DNA from: Aureimonas glaciei
GTDB taxonomy: Bacteria > Pseudomonadota > Alphaproteobacteria > Rhizobiales > Rhizobiaceae
Direction: 5' to 3'
DNA length: 64,000 bases
Assembly (NCBI RefSeq): GCF_014643375.1
Contig: NZ_BMJJ01000003.1
Span: 1 to 64,000, forward strand
Shown here: positions 41,971 to 50,941 of the stretch, in pieces
Layout: each line of letters starts with the position of its first letter
Numbering within the stretch: position 1 is the first letter of the stretch
The notes under the pieces: generated by a model
Seen by the model: only the letters and a program-made list of their open reading frames with translations
Told to the model about the DNA's origin: nothing
Databases searched by the model: none
Position numbers and translations under genes: made by a program

Positions 41971-42948
41971 CTATTTCTTCAGGAGCCGGATGGCCTCGCC
42001 GACGATTCCCCTGCGGAACAGCAGCACGCAGAGGACGAAGATGATGCCGATGAGGACGGTGACGGGGAAGCCGACGGCGGCGAGATAGTTCTGCAGGAGG
42101 ATCACGAGGCCGGCGCCGACGACGGGGCCGAGCATGGTGCCCATGCCGCCGAGCAGCGTCATCAGGATGACCTCGCCCGACATCTGCCATTGCACGTCGG
42201 TGAGCGTGGCGATCTGGGTGACCAGCGCCTTGGTCGATCCCGCCGTGCCGGCGAGCGCCGCCGACATGACGAAGGCGCCGAGCTTGTAGCGGTCGACGCG
42301 GTAGCCGAGCGAGACGGCGCGGTTCTCGTTCTCGCGGATGGCCTGCAGGATGTGGCCATAGGGCGAATGGACGATGCGCCACACGGCGAGGAAGCCGAGG
42401 ACGAAGATGGCGAGGACGAAGAAGTACATCGCCAGCGGCTCGTTCAGGTCGATGACGCCGAGGAGGTGGCCGCGCGGCACGTTCTGGATGCCGTCCTCGC
42501 CATGGGTGAAGGGCGTCTGCAGGAAGATGAAGGCGACCATCTGCGACAGAGCGAGCGTGATCATGGCGAAATAGATGCCCTGGCGGCGGATCGCCAGCAG
42601 CCCGATGAGGAGCCCGAGGAAGGCCGCGCCCGCCGTGCCGAGGAGGATCGCCGAGAGCGGCTCCCAGCCCCATTCCTTCACCGCATGCGCGGTGACGTAG
42701 GCGGCGCCGCCGAAGAACGCGGCGTGGCCGAAGGAGAGAAGGCCGGCATAGCCAAGGAGGAGGTTGAAGGCGCAGGCGAAGAGCGCGAAGCACAGAACAC
42801 TCATCAGGAAGACGGGGTAGACGAAGAAGGGCGCGGCGACGAGGCCGACGAGCCCAAGGAGCGCTGCGGCGAGGCCGATGCGGCCGAGCGGATCGCGTTG
42901 CTGGCGTGTGCCGGCGGTTGCGGCCTTGGGGGCGACGAGGGTGCTCAT
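41971..42948 (-). CDS. livM: Branched-chain amino acid ABC transporter permease LivM
   Basis: This 325-residue inner-membrane permease has about nine hydrophobic segments. LivM features include LLGYAGLLSFGHAAFFGGAAY and the EAA-like cytoplasmic loop AIRENENRAVSLGYRVDRYK. It is the last gene of the leftward operon and starts 4 bp after livH. It works with LivH, LivF, LivG and the binding protein to import branched-chain amino acids or related amides. The actual ligand is unproven. Confidence 0.93.
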   Translation of the reverse strand: MSTLVAPKAATAGTRQQRDPLGRIGLAAALLGLVGLVAAPFFVYPVFLMSVLCFALFACAFNLLLGYAGLLSFGHAAFFGGAAYVTAHAVKEWGWEPLSAILLGTAGAAFLGLLIGLLAIRRQGIYFAMITLALSQMVAFIFLQTPFTHGEDGIQNVPRGHLLGVIDLNEPLAMYFFVLAIFVLGFLAVWRIVHSPYGHILQAIRENENRAVSLGYRVDRYKLGAFVMSAALAGTAGSTKALVTQIATLTDVQWQMSGEVILMTLLGGMGTMLGPVVGAGLVILLQNYLAAVGFPVTVLIGIIFVLCVLLFRRGIVGEAIRLLKK

Positions 42949-42952
42949 GGGG

Positions 42953-43840
42953 TCAGGCCTCCCGGCCGAAGAGGCCGGCGGGCCGGGCGAGGAGGACGAC
43001 GGCCATGACGGCGAAGATCACGATGTTGGACGCCTCGGGGTAGAAGACTTTCGTCAGCCCCTCGAGCAGGCCGAGCATGTAGCCGGTGACGATGGCGCCC
43101 ATGATCGAGCCCATGCCGCCGACGACGACGACGGCGAAGACGACGATGATGAGGTTCGATCCCATCAGCGGGCTGACCTGGTAGATCGGCGCCGCGAGTA
43201 CGCCGGCAATGGCGGCAAGGCCCGCCCCGAGGGCGTAGGTGAGCGTCAGCAGCAGCGGAACGTTGACGCCAAAGGCCTGGACGAGCGGCGCGTTTTCGGT
43301 GGCGGCCCTCAGATACGCGCCGAGCCGGGTCTTCTCGATCAGGAACCAGGTGGCGAGGCAGATCGCGAGCGAGGCGACGATGACGAAGCCGCGATAGATC
43401 GGCATGAACATGAAGCCGAGATTGACGCCGCCCGCGAGCTGCGCCGGTGGCGCATAGGGCTGTCCGGCGGCGCCGAATTGCCACCGGAACACGCCTTCGA
43501 GGATCAGCGCCAGGCCGAAGGTGAAGAGCAGGCCATAGAGCGGATCGAGGCCGTAGAGTTTTGACAGCATGGTCCGCTCGATCAGCGCCGAGACCACGGC
43601 GACGATGATCGGCGCGACGATCAGCGCCGGCCAGAAGCCGATGCCGCCGTGCTGCAGCAGGAGATAGGCGGTGAAGGCGCCCAGCATGTACTGCGCGCCA
43701 TGGGCGAAGTTGATGACCCGGAGGAGGCCGAAAATGACGGCGAGGCCGAGGCTGAGGAGGGCGTAGAACGAGCCGTTGATGAGCCCGATCAGCAGCTGGC
43801 CGGCGAGGGCGGGAAGCGGGATGCCAAGGATCATGGTCAT
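42953..43840 (-). CDS. livH: Branched-chain amino acid ABC transporter permease LivH
   Basis: The product has 295 residues. LivH-type start: LIGLINGSFYALLSLGLAVIFGLLRVINFAHG. The loop RTMLSKLYGLDPLYGLLFTFG and the C-terminal GGMGSIMGAIVTGYMLGLLEG are also typical. I place the start at the ATG at 43840 because the longer frame adds a non-hydrophobic leader. It lies 582 bp from the ATPase genes, a gap filled with repeats, so it may need its own promoter or rely on read-through. Confidence 0.93.
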   Translation of the reverse strand: MTMILGIPLPALAGQLLIGLINGSFYALLSLGLAVIFGLLRVINFAHGAQYMLGAFTAYLLLQHGGIGFWPALIVAPIIVAVVSALIERTMLSKLYGLDPLYGLLFTFGLALILEGVFRWQFGAAGQPYAPPAQLAGGVNLGFMFMPIYRGFVIVASLAICLATWFLIEKTRLGAYLRAATENAPLVQAFGVNVPLLLTLTYALGAGLAAIAGVLAAPIYQVSPLMGSNLIIVVFAVVVVGGMGSIMGAIVTGYMLGLLEGLTKVFYPEASNIVIFAVMAVVLLARPAGLFGREA

Positions 43841-43910
43841 AGTCTGGCTTCCCCCGTCAGAACTGGGTGCCCTGTCGATGAAACTGGGTGAGCCGGGCCG
43901 ACAAGCTGGC

Positions 43911-44375
43911 GCCATTCTTCTCCCCCGGGGGGAGAAGGTGGACGGCGCGAAGCGACGGCCGGAAGAGGGGAATGCGCGGACGGGAACGGAGACGCAGAAG
44001 CGCTGGTCCGTTCTTTCAGGGTGCCCGCCTGCGGCGGCCCCTCATCCCGCTGCCGCGACCTTCTCCCCGGAGGGGAGAAGAATGCAGCGTTGCTGCCGCG
44101 ACCGTTCTTCAAGGTCGCATTGCTCCGGCGCCTCATCAGCCCCCCATGGTCTGGCGCAGGCTCGTCATCGTGAGAGCGGCAGACGACCTGGTGCCATTCT
44201 TCTCCCCTGGGGGGAGAAGGTGGACGGCGCGAAGCGACGGCCGGAAGAGGGGGATGCGCGGACGGGAACGGAGATGCAGAAGCGCTGTTCAGCGTCGTGA
44301 CTGATCCTTTGAGGGTGTCCGCCTGCGGCGGCCCCTCATCCCGCTGCCGCGACCTTCTCCCCGGAGGGGAGAAGA
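43911..44375. repeat. Palindromic repeats, family B, duplicated block inside the Liv operon
   Basis: Four family B hairpins lie at 43911-43970, 44041-44085, 44196-44252 and 44333-44375, with cores such as TTCTCCCCGGAGGGGAGAAG. The two halves of the block are near duplicates, including GAAGCGACGGCCGGAAGAGG and ACGGAGAYGCAGAAGCGCTG. The gap 43841-44422 contains no gene. Confidence 0.87.
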
Positions 44376-44422
44376 AGCTGTGTCGGCCGTTGCTGCCTTG
44401 CTCGACAAAAATCCTGAGCATC

Positions 44423-45154
44423 TCAGACCCCCACGACCTGGCGCAGGCGCGCCATCTTGGAATCGAGGTCGGCGGTCGGAAAGTTTTCGAGCATGTGGCC
44501 GTCCTCCATCAGGAAGAAGCGGTCGGCGACCTTGCGGGCGAAGCGGAAATTCTGCTCGACGAGGAGGAGGGTCATGCCCTTTTTCTTCAGCTCCAGGAGG
44601 ACGTCGCCGATGCGCTGGACGATGACCGGGGCGAGGCCTTCGGTCGGCTCGTCCAGAAGGATGATGCGGGCGCCGGTTCTGAGGATGCGGGCGAGGGCCA
44701 GCATCTGCTGCTCGCCGCCGGACAGTTTCGTGCCGGGCGAGTTTCGGCGTTCGGCCAGATTCGGGAAGAGGTGGTAGATCTCCTCGACGCTGATGCCGCC
44801 CTCGGCGACCTTCGGCGGCAGCATCAGGTTTTCCTCGACCGACAGGGTCGCGAAGATGCCGCGCTCCTCCGGCACGTAGCCGATGCCGGCATGCGCGGTC
44901 TTGTGCACGGGGACCTTGATCATGTCGCGGCCCGAGATCTTGATCGTGCCCTCGCGGCGCGAAAGCAGGCCCATGATGGCGCGCAGCGTCGTGGTCTTGC
45001 CGGCGCCGTTGCGGCCGACGAGGGTGATCGTCTCGCCCTCGTAGAGATCCAGCGAGACGCCGTGCAGGACATGGCTCTCGCCATACCAGCCGTTGAGATC
45101 GCGCACCTCGAGAAGCGGCCGGTCAGTCCGGGGTTTTGGCGCGGCGCTATTCAT
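44423..45154 (-). CDS. livF: Branched-chain amino acid ABC transporter ATPase LivF
   Basis: The product has 243 residues. Walker A GRNGAGKTT, signature KLSGGEQQMLALARIL and Walker B IILLDEPTEGL are intact, with the LivF-type LNGWYGESHVLHG start. It powers import by the LivH/LivM pore together with LivG. The gene overlaps livG by 8 bp, so the two are translationally coupled. Confidence 0.94.
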   Translation of the reverse strand: MNSAAPKPRTDRPLLEVRDLNGWYGESHVLHGVSLDLYEGETITLVGRNGAGKTTTLRAIMGLLSRREGTIKISGRDMIKVPVHKTAHAGIGYVPEERGIFATLSVEENLMLPPKVAEGGISVEEIYHLFPNLAERRNSPGTKLSGGEQQMLALARILRTGARIILLDEPTEGLAPVIVQRIGDVLLELKKKGMTLLLVEQNFRFARKVADRFFLMEDGHMLENFPTADLDSKMARLRQVVGV

Positions 45155-45932
45155 GCTCGGACCCCAGATAGGCTTCCTTGACGCGGGGATCGGCGCTGAC
45201 CGTGGCGTAGCTGCCCTGCGACAGGATCTCGCCGCGGGCGAGCACCGTCACCTCGTCGCAGAGGTCGGCGACGACGGAGAGATTGTGCTCGACCATCAGG
45301 ATCGTGCGTCCTTCTCCGATGCGCCGGATGAGGGCGGAGATGCGGCCGATGTCCTCGGCGCCCATGCCGGCCATGGGCTCGTCGAACAGCATCACCGGCG
45401 GGTCGAGGGCGAGGGTCGTGGCGATCTCCAGCGCGCGCTTGCGGCCATAGGAGAGCTCGACCGCCTGGAGATGGGCGCTGTCGGCAAGATTCACCGCCTC
45501 GATCAGCTCCATCGCACGGGCATCGAGCCGGTCGAGCAGCCGGTTGGAGCGCCAGAACTGGGTGGCGAGGTTCGCCGGGCGCTGCAGCGCGACACGGACA
45601 TTGTCGAGGACGGTGAGGTGCGGAAACACCGCCGAGATCTGGAACGAGCGCACGAGGCCGAGCCGGGCGACTTCCGCCGGCCCGGTGCGGGTGATGTCGC
45701 GGCCGTCGAAGGTGATGGTCCCCGCCGTCGGCGCGAAGAACTTGGTGAGGAGGTTGAAGACCGTCGTCTTGCCGGCGCCGTTCGGGCCGATGAGGGCGTG
45801 GATGGTGCCGCTGCGGACGTCGAGATCGACATTGCTGACGGCCTTGAAGCCGAAGAATTCCTTGGTGAGGCCGCGGGCGGAGAGGATGACCTCGCCGCGG
45901 GCCGCAGCGGGCGACGCGGCAGCAGCGCTCAT
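45147..45932 (-). CDS. livG: Branched-chain amino acid ABC transporter ATPase LivG
   Basis: The product has 261 residues. Walker A GPNGAGKTT, the LivG-type signature ELSYGRKRALEIATTL, Walker B VMLFDEPMAGM and the long insert (RSNRLLDRLDARAMELIEAV) identify it. It begins with a short Ala-rich leader. It follows the binding-protein gene after 265 bp with no gene between. It is the partner of LivF in the same importer. Confidence 0.93.
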   Translation of the reverse strand: MSAAAASPAAARGEVILSARGLTKEFFGFKAVSNVDLDVRSGTIHALIGPNGAGKTTVFNLLTKFFAPTAGTITFDGRDITRTGPAEVARLGLVRSFQISAVFPHLTVLDNVRVALQRPANLATQFWRSNRLLDRLDARAMELIEAVNLADSAHLQAVELSYGRKRALEIATTLALDPPVMLFDEPMAGMGAEDIGRISALIRRIGEGRTILMVEHNLSVVADLCDEVTVLARGEILSQGSYATVSADPRVKEAYLGSEHE

Positions 45933-46197
45933 CGCCCGGCCTCGGCATCCGCGGCGATGGCGCGGGCGGGCCGCAGCTCGTCGCCCGTGTGGCTCGGCAC
46001 CATGGCCGTCAGAGCGGCGGGCGTTACAGGCATTGAAGTCGTGGCGGTATGGTGCAAGGGCGCCATGCTGCTCTCCCGGTCGTCGTCAGGCGCCGCCGGC
46101 AAGGCCGGATCGGCTGGGAAAGAGACCCGCGGCGCAGCAGCCGCGGGCCTTCCGGTCAGTCGAAGATCGCGCCCGCCGGCGGGCGAAAGGCCGGAGC

Positions 46198-47421
46198 CTA
46201 TTTCGGGAAGGCCGAGACGTCGCAGCCGCTGTCCTCGACCGAGAGATAGGCGTCGGCCGCCGGCACGGTCGCGATCTCCTTGAAGTAGTCGAAGGGCTTG
46301 GTCGACTCCGCCGGGGTCTTCACCTGGAAGAGGTACATGTCGTAGGCCATGCGGCCATTGGCCTGGACCTTGCCGGTCTTGGTGAAGGCATCGGAAACCG
46401 GCATTTCGTGCAGCTTGGCGGCAACCGCCTTGGTCTCGTCGGTCTTGGCGGCATCGATCGCCTTCAGATACTGCAAGACGGCGGAATAGGTGCCGACCTG
46501 GATGGTGTTCGGCATGCGCTGCGTGCGGGCGAAGAATTTTTCGCCGAAGGCGCGGTTCTCGTCGTTCTGGTCCCAGTACCAGCCCTCGGTGAGGTTGATG
46601 CCGTTGGCCGCCTCGAGGCCGAGGCCGTGCACTTCCGCCAGGGTGAAGAGGAGGGCGGCGAGCTGCTGGCCGCCGGCGACGATGCCGAATTCGGCCGCCT
46701 GCTTGATGGCGTTGGCGGTGTCGAGGCCGGCATTGGCGAAGCCGACGACCTTGGCGCCGGAGGCCTGCGCCTGGAGGAGGAAGGACGAGTAGTCGGTGGT
46801 GGCGAGCGGATGGCGCACGGCGCCGAGGACGAAGCCGCCATTGGCCTTGACGAAATCGCCGGTCTGCTGCTCGAGCGAATAGCCGAAGGCGTAGTCGGCG
46901 GTGAGGAAGAACCACGAGTCGCCGCCGGCCTTCACCAGCGCGCCGCCGGTGCCGACGGCGAGCGCGTGCGTGTCATAGGCCCAGTGAAAGCCGTAGGGGC
47001 TGCACTGCTTGCCGGTGAGCTCGGTCGAGGCCGCGCCGGTGACGATGTCGATCTTGCCCTTTTCCTTCGACAGGCCCTGCACGGCGAGGGCGACGGAGGA
47101 GGTGGTGAGCTCCATGATCGCGTCGACCTTCTGCACATCGTACCATTCGCGGGCGATGTTGGAGGCGATGTCGGCCTTGTTCTGGTGGTCGGCGTCGACG
47201 ATCTCGATCGGCTTGCCGAGCACGGTGCCACCGAAATCCTCGACCGCCATCTTCGCTGCCTCGACCGACCACTTGCCGCCGAAATCGGCGTAGACGCCGG
47301 ACTGGTCGTTGAGGATGCCGATCTTGACGACGTCGTCGGAGATTTCCTGCGCCATGGCGGCGAAAGGCGTCAGCGCGATGGCCGCGGCGGAGGCGGCGAG
47401 AATGAGGGCGTGGTGGCGCAT
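46198..47421 (-). CDS. ABC transporter periplasmic substrate-binding protein (LivK family)
   Basis: The product has 407 residues. It has a signal peptide (HHALILAASAAAIALTPFAAMAQ) and then the Leu/Ile/Val-binding fold starting VVKIGILNDQSGVYADFGG. The ATG at 47421 has AGGA upstream and starts the signal peptide. It is the first gene of the Liv-type unit. Length exceeds classical LivK (about 370) and resembles the urea/amide or aromatic-compound binding group, so the ligand may not be a branched-chain amino acid. Confidence 0.9.
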   Translation of the reverse strand: MRHHALILAASAAAIALTPFAAMAQEISDDVVKIGILNDQSGVYADFGGKWSVEAAKMAVEDFGGTVLGKPIEIVDADHQNKADIASNIAREWYDVQKVDAIMELTTSSVALAVQGLSKEKGKIDIVTGAASTELTGKQCSPYGFHWAYDTHALAVGTGGALVKAGGDSWFFLTADYAFGYSLEQQTGDFVKANGGFVLGAVRHPLATTDYSSFLLQAQASGAKVVGFANAGLDTANAIKQAAEFGIVAGGQQLAALLFTLAEVHGLGLEAANGINLTEGWYWDQNDENRAFGEKFFARTQRMPNTIQVGTYSAVLQYLKAIDAAKTDETKAVAAKLHEMPVSDAFTKTGKVQANGRMAYDMYLFQVKTPAESTKPFDYFKEIATVPAADAYLSVEDSGCDVSAFPK

Positions 47422-47623
47422 AAGGTGAATCCTCCCAGATTCGAAACGACGCTCGGAAAACACGAGCACTTCCCTCCCAGAAAGCACCCCGGCGACTTGT
47501 TCGGACGAAGTTGTGCGGCACGGCAACAAAGACTGTCAAGCAGGGAGCCTGAGGAGTCCGGCGCGCTCCGCCGAAAGGATGAGAGCGCCGCACGGCCGCC
47601 GGTGCGATCTCGGAAATGGCGGG

Positions 47624-48088
47624 TCAGGAAGCTGCGTGCTCGCCTGGACCGGAACGCGGAGTCCGGCGCCGCGGGCGGCCCGGGCGGCGGAATTGGGCGT
47701 TGACCGCGCGGCCGGGCTGGCGATCGTCGCCCGGCCGGTCGTGGCGTTGCGGCGGCCGGCCCTGGAGCCAGCCGAGACTGCGGTGCACGGCGATGTGCCG
47801 GTTGAGGTCGTAGCGGGCGCTGCCGGCCCGGGCGAGGCGCAGGAGGCGCTCCGCCTCGGTTGTGAGCCTTTGTTCGATGCGGCGCCGGAGCTCCGGCGGA
47901 AGGGCGGCGGCCGCCGGGACGGCTGCCGCGGCATCGAGGTCACAGGGCGGGAAGCCGAGGCGGGCGAGTAGAAAACGCCGCTCGAAAGCCTCGGTTCGTT
48001 GGTCGGCCTCGCGTTGCAGCTGCCGCCTGTGCCGCGCGACCGCCGCGCGCAGGGCAGCCTCCAGCGCATCCGATCCGGTTTCATCCAT
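47624..48088 (-). CDS. Hypothetical protein divergent from the GafY-like gene
   Basis: The product has 154 residues. A helical, Arg/Ala-rich N-terminal two thirds (ALRAAVARHRRQLQREADQR, then LPPELRRRIEQRLTTEAERL) is followed by YDLNRHIAVHRSLGWLQGR and a very basic tail. GGGAG lies about 10 bp before the ATG, which supports it as a real gene. I do not recognise a family. It is divergent from the DnaA-like regulator and shares its upstream region, so it may be co-regulated with it. Confidence 0.55.
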   Translation of the reverse strand: MDETGSDALEAALRAAVARHRRQLQREADQRTEAFERRFLLARLGFPPCDLDAAAAVPAAAALPPELRRRIEQRLTTEAERLLRLARAGSARYDLNRHIAVHRSLGWLQGRPPQRHDRPGDDRQPGRAVNAQFRRPGRPRRRTPRSGPGEHAAS

Positions 48089-48140
48089 GGCGTCATTCTC
48101 CCCGGGGATTTCCCCGAAGATGGGCCGCGGGAGTTGGTAG

Positions 48141-48154
48141 AGGAAAAAAATCCT
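48141..48154. promoter_or_regulatory. AGGAAANNNNTCCT motif, copy 1, upstream of GafY-like gene
   Basis: AGGAAAAAAATCCT. It has the same length and fixed positions as the sites at 48230, 61217 and 61421. A TTTGCGG follows directly, which could be a -35 element. It is a candidate binding site for a GTA activator. Confidence 0.55.
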
Positions 48155-48229
48155 TTGCGGCTTGCGGTGGGACTGGCCCTCTGGGCCTCATATCGCGGCT
48201 TCAGCGACCGGGTCAGGATCTCTTGGGGG

Positions 48230-48243
48230 AGGAAAGATTTCCT
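48230..48243. promoter_or_regulatory. AGGAAANNNNTCCT motif, copy 2, upstream of GafY-like gene
   Basis: AGGAAAGATTTCCT is a perfect 14-bp palindrome, 58 bp before the GafY-like start. It is the most symmetric of the four copies in the window. Confidence 0.55.
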
Positions 48244-48301
48244 ATCATGCTCCTCATGCGGTAAGGCTTGGGGCAGAGGCTGGGCACCGAGGAGAGGCAA
48301 T

Positions 48302-48757
48302 ATGTCGGAAGTGGTCTTGTTCACGCAGCACAGGGTGCGCAACGGCACGCGGCCGCGAGAGGGCGGCGGCAGAAAGGCGCCTCCCGAAGCGCTCGCCGCG
48401 CCGCAGCCGCGCGATCCCGCGGCGCTGTCGCCCGAGCGGGAGGGCTGCCTGCTGTCGCGCCAGATCGCCAGCGCCGTCCTCGCCATTCCGCTCGAGGAAA
48501 TCGGCCGGGCGAACCGCGGCGAGGCGGAGATCTGCACCGCGCGGCATGTGGCGATGTATCTCGCCCATGTCATCTTCCAGGTGCCGCTGACCGCCATCGG
48601 CGCCGATTTCGGCCGCGACCGCACCAGCGTCGCGCATGCCATCAGGCGGGTCGAGGACCAGCGCGACCGGCCCGACTTCGACGCGCAGCTGACCCGGCTG
48701 GAGGTCCTGGCCGGCCAATGCCGCACGCTGCTCGATCAACGCCGCGGCCTCGCCTGA
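48302..48757 (+). CDS. gafY: DnaA domain IV-like DNA-binding protein, GafY-like
   Basis: The product has 151 residues. The C-terminal half is a DnaA domain IV helix-turn-helix: EICTARHVAMYLAHVIFQV, then IGADFGRDRTSVAHAIRRVE. The N-terminal 60 residues are low-complexity. GGAGAGG precedes the ATG at 48302. It overlaps the DUF6456 gene by 1 base. In Rhodobacter the GTA activator GafA is, as I recall, a fusion of a DnaA-like and a DUF6456 part, split into GafY and GafZ in Caulobacter and relatives. The pair here has exactly that order. The name is by analogy. Confidence 0.75.
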   Translation: MSEVVLFTQHRVRNGTRPREGGGRKAPPEALAAPQPRDPAALSPEREGCLLSRQIASAVLAIPLEEIGRANRGEAEICTARHVAMYLAHVIFQVPLTAIGADFGRDRTSVAHAIRRVEDQRDRPDFDAQLTRLEVLAGQCRTLLDQRRGLA

Positions 48758-49287
48758 TGGCGGGCGCGCGCAAGGCTGCGGGCTCAAGGCCCGACCTGCC
48801 GGGCTTCAATGCAGACGAATCGCCGCTCGGCCGGCTGGCGACGCGCGGCGGCCGGGACGGAGAGGCCTATCTCGGCGTGGCCGAGACCCTGGCCGGCGAG
48901 CGGCTGCGGGCCGACTTCACGCGGGCCGGCATGGCGCCGACCCTGACGCAGCGCTGGGATGCGGCCCCGCGCGGCGGCGGCACCGGCCGCGGCGGCTTCG
49001 ACCTCAGCGACAGCGCGCTCGATGCGCGCCGGCGGGTCGACGCGGCGCTGGCGGCGGTCGGCCCCGAGCTGTCCGGCGTGCTCCTCGACGTCTGCTGCTT
49101 CCTGAAGGGGCTGGAGCAGGTGGAACGCGAGCGGCAGTGGCCGGTGCGCTCGGCCAAGCTGATGCTAAAGACGGGGCTCGCCGCGCTCGGCCGGCACTAC
49201 GGTTTTGGCGCCGAGGCCGTCGGCGGCGCGGCACGCCTGCGGCGCTGGGGGACGCCGGACTATCGGCCGACGATCGGCGGCGGCTGA
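48757..49287 (+). CDS. gafZ: DUF6456 protein, GafZ-like
   Basis: The product has 176 residues. The DUF6456 core is LGVAETLAGERLRADFTRAG, followed after a Gly-rich linker by VLLDVCCFLKGLEQVERERQWP and SAKLMLKTGLAALGRHYG. The start overlaps the stop of the DnaA-like gene (TGATG), which indicates an operon. This family corresponds to the C-terminal part of GafA, the GTA activator. In Caulobacter the separate protein is reported to act with RNA polymerase on the GTA cluster. A role in controlling the GTA cluster 12 kb downstream is inferred. Confidence 0.72.
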   Translation: MAGARKAAGSRPDLPGFNADESPLGRLATRGGRDGEAYLGVAETLAGERLRADFTRAGMAPTLTQRWDAAPRGGGTGRGGFDLSDSALDARRRVDAALAAVGPELSGVLLDVCCFLKGLEQVERERQWPVRSAKLMLKTGLAALGRHYGFGAEAVGGAARLRRWGTPDYRPTIGGG

Positions 49288-49369
49288 AGCGCGGTTTGGG
49301 TTGGGCTGAGAGGGCGAGGCCGGATCGCAATCGGCGCCCGGCGCCTCGGGTTTCCGCCTGATTTTCAGG

Positions 49370-49411
49370 CCTCAGGCCTCAAGCCTCAGGCCTCAAGCCT
49401 CAAGCCTCAAG
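49370..49411. repeat. 7-bp tandem repeat at the 3' end of sufE
   Basis: Six units of CCTCARG lie in a row (CCTCAGG, CCTCAAG, CCTCAGG, then three CCTCAAG). The array ends inside the stop codon of sufE. Read from the sufE strand, it repeats the stop (TGAGGCT) several times. Slippage is a likely origin. Confidence 0.85.
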
Positions 49412-49829
49412 CCTCGGCCATCGCCCGGCGCGCGTCTTCCTTGATCCGGCCGACCATGGAGCGCAGACCGTTGGAGCGCTGCGGCGTCAGGTGTTCCTGG
49501 AGGCCGAGGCGGCCAAAAGTCGCCTCCGCGTCGATGGCGAGGATTTCCGGGGCGGTGCGGCCGGAAAACAGCGACAGCGCGATGGCGACGAGGCCACGAA
49601 CGATATGGGCGTCGGAATCGCCGGCGAAGGTCAGGCGCGGGGGCGCGCCTGGGAGGATGTCGCTGACCAGCCACACCTGGCTGACGCAGCCGGGAACCTT
49701 GGTCGTGTCGTTCTGCGTGCCCTCGGGCAGCGGCGGCAGCTCCCGGCCGAGCTCGATCAGGTAGCGATAGCGATCGTCCCAGTCGTCGAGCAGCTCGAAA
49801 TTGGTCTCGATGTCGTCGATCGTCGTCAT
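49407..49829 (-). CDS. sufE: Cysteine desulfuration protein SufE
   Basis: The product has 140 residues. The SufE fold carries the catalytic cysteine in KVPGCVSQVWLV at about residue 48, with LEYLI-type helix DDRYRYLIELGREL before it and GLVAIALSLFSGRTAPEIL after. It accepts persulfide sulfur from SufS for Fe-S cluster assembly in the cytoplasm. The ATG at 49829 begins the family sequence. It stands alone, away from a suf operon, which is common in this group. Confidence 0.93.
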   Translation of the reverse strand: MTTIDDIETNFELLDDWDDRYRYLIELGRELPPLPEGTQNDTTKVPGCVSQVWLVSDILPGAPPRLTFAGDSDAHIVRGLVAIALSLFSGRTAPEILAIDAEATFGRLGLQEHLTPQRSNGLRSMVGRIKEDARRAMAEA

Positions 49830-49944
49830 TGCCGTCCCGCCATGGCCTTTCGGCGGGCATGGCGCCCGCCGGCTTTCGGAACGGATATAGGGGCGCCGGC
49901 CGGACTTGTCAGGTCGCGCGTCGCGCCGTGCGCCTCCGCGTGAC

Positions 49945-50466
49945 TCAGAACCGCGGCGCCGGGGTCGGGACCGCCAGAGCGGGACGGTGGGCGGTCGCGA
50001 CGGGCAGCGGCGCGGGATCGGCCGGCACCGCGGACGCGGTTTCGACGGCGCGCTGCGGCGGGCGATAGGCGGCTGGGCCGCGCAGCACGGGCGGGGCGGC
50101 ATCGACGGCGCCGGTCATCACGGGATCGGTCGGGGTGGGGAGCGCGGCGATGGCGGTGGCCGTGGCCGGGGCCGGGGCGGCGGCGGGGGGCGGGGAGGCG
50201 GGCGCGACGCGGTCCTGGACGAGGCTGTAGGCCATGGCGACGCCGTCGCCGATGCGCTCGCCGGCGAAGACGGCGAACTCGCGGCCGGTATCGCAGGCCT
50301 GCGGGGCCCGCGTGCAGAAGCCGCTGAGATCGGCGATCGCCTCCTGCGCGCCGACGAAGGCGCCGACGACGCTGAGATGGGCCGAGGTCTCCTTCGGCGT
50401 GCCGCCGAAGGGCATGAAGAAGGCGATGAGACCGAGCCAGAAGGCGGCCTTCAGGATGAAACGCAT
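49945..50466 (-). CDS. DUF5330 membrane-anchored protein
   Basis: The product has 173 residues. An N-terminal segment FILKAAFWLGLIAFFMPFG is a membrane anchor or uncleaved signal. A conserved region follows with two cysteines (LSGFCTRAPQACDTGREFAVFAGERI), then a long Pro/Ala-rich tail. This matches the small Hyphomicrobiales family DUF5330 of unknown role. The start is the ATG before the hydrophobic segment, since the longer frame adds a basic leader. Confidence 0.78.
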   Translation of the reverse strand: MRFILKAAFWLGLIAFFMPFGGTPKETSAHLSVVGAFVGAQEAIADLSGFCTRAPQACDTGREFAVFAGERIGDGVAMAYSLVQDRVAPASPPPAAAPAPATATAIAALPTPTDPVMTGAVDAAPPVLRGPAAYRPPQRAVETASAVPADPAPLPVATAHRPALAVPTPAPRF

Positions 50467-50941
50467 GCTGCCTGCTCCTGCGACGTGGCGCGGCTGTTGC
50501 TGTGGCACGGTGTCCCGTGCCGGGTGAGGCCTGGAGCGCCGGGCGCTTCCCTTCACTCCTTGCCTGATCCGCACCATGCCCGAAAGGCACGAAGACCCGG
50601 TTCAAACTTGTCGTCGAATTTGACTCAAATGCAATCGATCGGCCGACGGGTCGATGCCGGGCGGAAAAAATACCCTGGGATACAGACGAAAGACCCTGCC
50701 TTCTCCGTACGGCAGTCGGCAGTCTCTCCGAGAGATGCGGCCGGCGCGGTGGCGCGATTCCCGTCGAAGCCGGTGCCGACGGCGCGCCTCCGGCTGTGGT
50801 GTCGCCCGCGGACCGGCCGGACGAGCCGCCGTTTATGCCTTCCTTAAAGGGTTAAGGCGATGATGGAGACCAAGCCAGAGAGGGCCGCCCGGACAGATTC
50901 GGTCGGCCGCGCCTGGCATCGACGGTAGATGCGGGTTGTGG
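50467..50941. other. Intergenic region before the sensor kinase, with palindrome
   Basis: These 475 bp are shared by the divergent DUF5330 and kinase genes. CCTTAAAGGGTTAAGG at 50842-50857 has perfect CCTTAA/TTAAGG arms and may be a regulator site. No coding sequence is supported here. Confidence 0.45.

Noticed and set aside
45929-46915. A 328-codon frame overlapping the substrate-binding protein gene
   Set aside because: Same strand, different frame, Arg/Gly-rich, no signal. It is a shadow of the real gene.
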